A stretch of DNA of 7,246 nucleotides from Actinomycetota bacterium (GTDB lineage: Bacteria; Actinomycetota; Acidimicrobiia; Acidimicrobiales; Ilumatobacteraceae), in NCBI GenBank assembly GCA_009927375.1, contig RFNE01000289.1, forward strand, positions 1 to 7,246, in the 5' to 3' direction. This document shows positions 6,050 to 7,246 of the stretch, in pieces. Both the position numbers and the translations under genes were made by a program. Under the pieces are notes generated by a model. The model saw only the letters and a program-made list of their open reading frames with translations, did not search any database and was not told the DNA's origin. Position 1 is the first letter of the stretch, and each line of letters starts with the position of its first letter.

Positions 6050-7246
6050 ATGAAGGTCGTCGACGTCAAGACCTTCGTGGTCGGCAATCCGCCACCACGA
6101 TTCGGTGGTCGGTATTTCATCTTCGTGAAGTTGACGACCGACACCGGCATCACCGGCATCGGCGAGATCTACACCGCGACGTTCACGCCGCACATGGTCG
6201 CCAAGATGGCCGAAGAAGTGGCTGCACGCCACGTCGTCGGTCGCGATCCGTTCCACATCGAGGCGATGTGGCGCGAGACGTACGGTCGCGGGTATTCGCT
6301 GCGACCCGACCTCACGATGGGTGGCATCGTGAGTGGTCTCGAGATGGCGATGTGGGACATCTGCGGCAAGGAAACTGGCAAGCCCGTCTACGAACTCCTC
6401 GGCGGACGCGTGCACGACAAGTTGCGCGCCTACACCTATCTCTATCCACCGGTCGGTGTCGACGTGTACGCCGACGACCCCGTCTACAGCGATCCCGATG
6501 CCGCGGCCGAAGCCGCCGTGCGCGAGGTCGAGCGCGGGTTCACCGGAGTGAAGTTCGATCCCGCTGGTCGCTACTCGGTCTACGACGGTCGTCAGCCGGC
6601 GCTCCATCTCATGGATCTCTCCGAGAAGATGGTGCGCGCGGTACGCGAAGCGATCGGCGATCGCGCCGACATCTTGTTCGGCACGCACGGTCAGTTCACC
6701 GCATCCGGTGCGATCCGACTCGCCCGAAAGCTGGAGAAGTACGACCCGCTGTGGTTCGAAGAGCCGTGCCCGCCGGACAGCCCGGAAGAGATCGCCAAGG
6801 TCGCGCGCGCGACCAGCATCCCGATCTCCTCAGGCGAGCGACTGACGTCGAAGTACGAGTTCCATCAGTTGCTCAAGCTCGGCGCTGCATCGATCATCCA
6901 GCCGGACCTCGGTCGCTCCGGTGGACTCCTCGAGACGAAGAAGATCGCCGCGCTCGCCGAGGTGTATCACGCAGTCGTCGCCCCGCACCTCTATTGCGGA
7001 CCGGTCGTTGCAGCAGCGAACATCCAGCTCGCCACGTGCACGCCGAACTTCCTCATCTTGGAGACCATCCAGGGATGGCAGGGATTCCACGCACAGTTGG
7101 TGAAGACCTCGATTCACTTCGACTCGGGCTTCATCGTCCCGCCGACCGAACCCGGTCTCGGTGTCGAGTTGAACGAGGACGTCGCGAACGCTCATCCGTA
7201 CGACGGCACCGCACTGCATCTCGAGATGAGCGAGCAACCCGCAACG
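6050..7246 (+). CDS. Enolase-superfamily (mandelate racemase/galactonate dehydratase-like) sugar-acid dehydratase, missing one metal ligand; 3' end beyond the window
   Basis: An open frame of 399 codons runs to the window edge without a stop; family members are about 380-410 aa, so only a few residues should be missing. Such enzymes abstract the proton alpha to a carboxylate and usually dehydrate an aldonate to a 2-keto-3-deoxy acid. The capping domain covers about residues 1-125 and the barrel follows. Spacing matches E. coli DgoD exactly: His213 (DgoD 185), metal ligands Glu237 in FEEP (209) and Glu263 in SGER (235), Asp286 in QPDLGRSGG (258), His313 in APHLYCGP (285) and Glu338 (310). The first metal ligand, DgoD Asp183, falls on Gly211 in LFGTHGQF. 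Lys168 lies in GVKFDPAG. No Shine-Dalgarno is evident; start and upstream stop are one base apart, which suggests coupled translation. The frame is uninterrupted. D-galactonate is not established as the substrate. Confidence 0.9.
   Translation, partial: MKVVDVKTFVVGNPPPRFGGRYFIFVKLTTDTGITGIGEIYTATFTPHMVAKMAEEVAARHVVGRDPFHIEAMWRETYGRGYSLRPDLTMGGIVSGLEMAMWDICGKETGKPVYELLGGRVHDKLRAYTYLYPPVGVDVYADDPVYSDPDAAAEAAVREVERGFTGVKFDPAGRYSVYDGRQPALHLMDLSEKMVRAVREAIGDRADILFGTHGQFTASGAIRLARKLEKYDPLWFEEPCPPDSPEEIAKVARATSIPISSGERLTSKYEFHQLLKLGAASIIQPDLGRSGGLLETKKIAALAEVYHAVVAPHLYCGPVVAAANIQLATCTPNFLILETIQGWQGFHAQLVKTSIHFDSGFIVPPTEPGLGVELNEDVANAHPYDGTALHLEMSEQPAT

Noticed and set aside
6008..7237. Minus-strand open frames opposite the dehydratase gene
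   Set aside because: The plus strand carries a continuous enolase-superfamily protein with every expected motif position; the antisense frames show no family resemblance.

Overview
The window is high-GC DNA (roughly 60-65% GC by eye) with strong third-position G/C bias and ATG starts preceded by G-rich ribosome sites. It carries an actinobacterial-type menaquinone gene (menB) and a Stf0-type sulfotransferase. Both point to an actinobacterium, possibly an uncultivated or environmental lineage; the class is not resolved. I see no tRNA, rRNA, CRISPR array, insertion sequence or phage gene.

Layout. The left 1.6 kb reads on the minus strand: a Stf0-like sulfotransferase (807-1607), then menB 49 bp downstream (1-757, running off the left edge). 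A roughly 106 bp divergent intergenic region (1608-1713) separates these from a five-gene plus-strand run that fills the rest of the window: a PuuC-like aldehyde dehydrogenase (1714-3205), a beta-hydroxyacid dehydrogenase of the 3-hydroxyisobutyrate dehydrogenase / tartronate semialdehyde reductase family (3240-4156), a class II aldolase/adducin-family protein (4186-4914), a zinc-dependent alcohol dehydrogenase (4971-6048) and an enolase-superfamily sugar-acid dehydratase (6050-7246, open at the right edge). Gaps inside this run are 34, 29, 56 and 1 bp, so it is very probably one operon.

How the genes may work together. Dehydratase, aldolase-fold enzyme, two dehydrogenases and an aldehyde dehydrogenase fit a catabolic route for a polyol, sugar or sugar acid. 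In such a route a hydroxyl is oxidised, an aldonate is dehydrated to a 2-keto-3-deoxy acid, that is cleaved or rearranged, and the aldehyde and hydroxyacid fragments are recycled. The substrate cannot be named from sequence. Two of the central enzymes lack a residue that is catalytic or metal-binding in the characterised family members: the dehydratase has Gly211 where E. coli DgoD has metal ligand Asp183, and the aldolase-fold protein has Ala79 where FucA has Glu73. The pathway may therefore use non-standard chemistry.

Data quality. Four of the seven genes (menB, the aldehyde dehydrogenase twice, the beta-hydroxyacid dehydrogenase and the alcohol dehydrogenase) are interrupted by one- or two-base frameshifts, mostly at or beside short homopolymers, while family motifs continue cleanly across each break. 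This looks like uncorrected sequencing or assembly error rather than decay. The CDS spans given here are those of the corrected genes.
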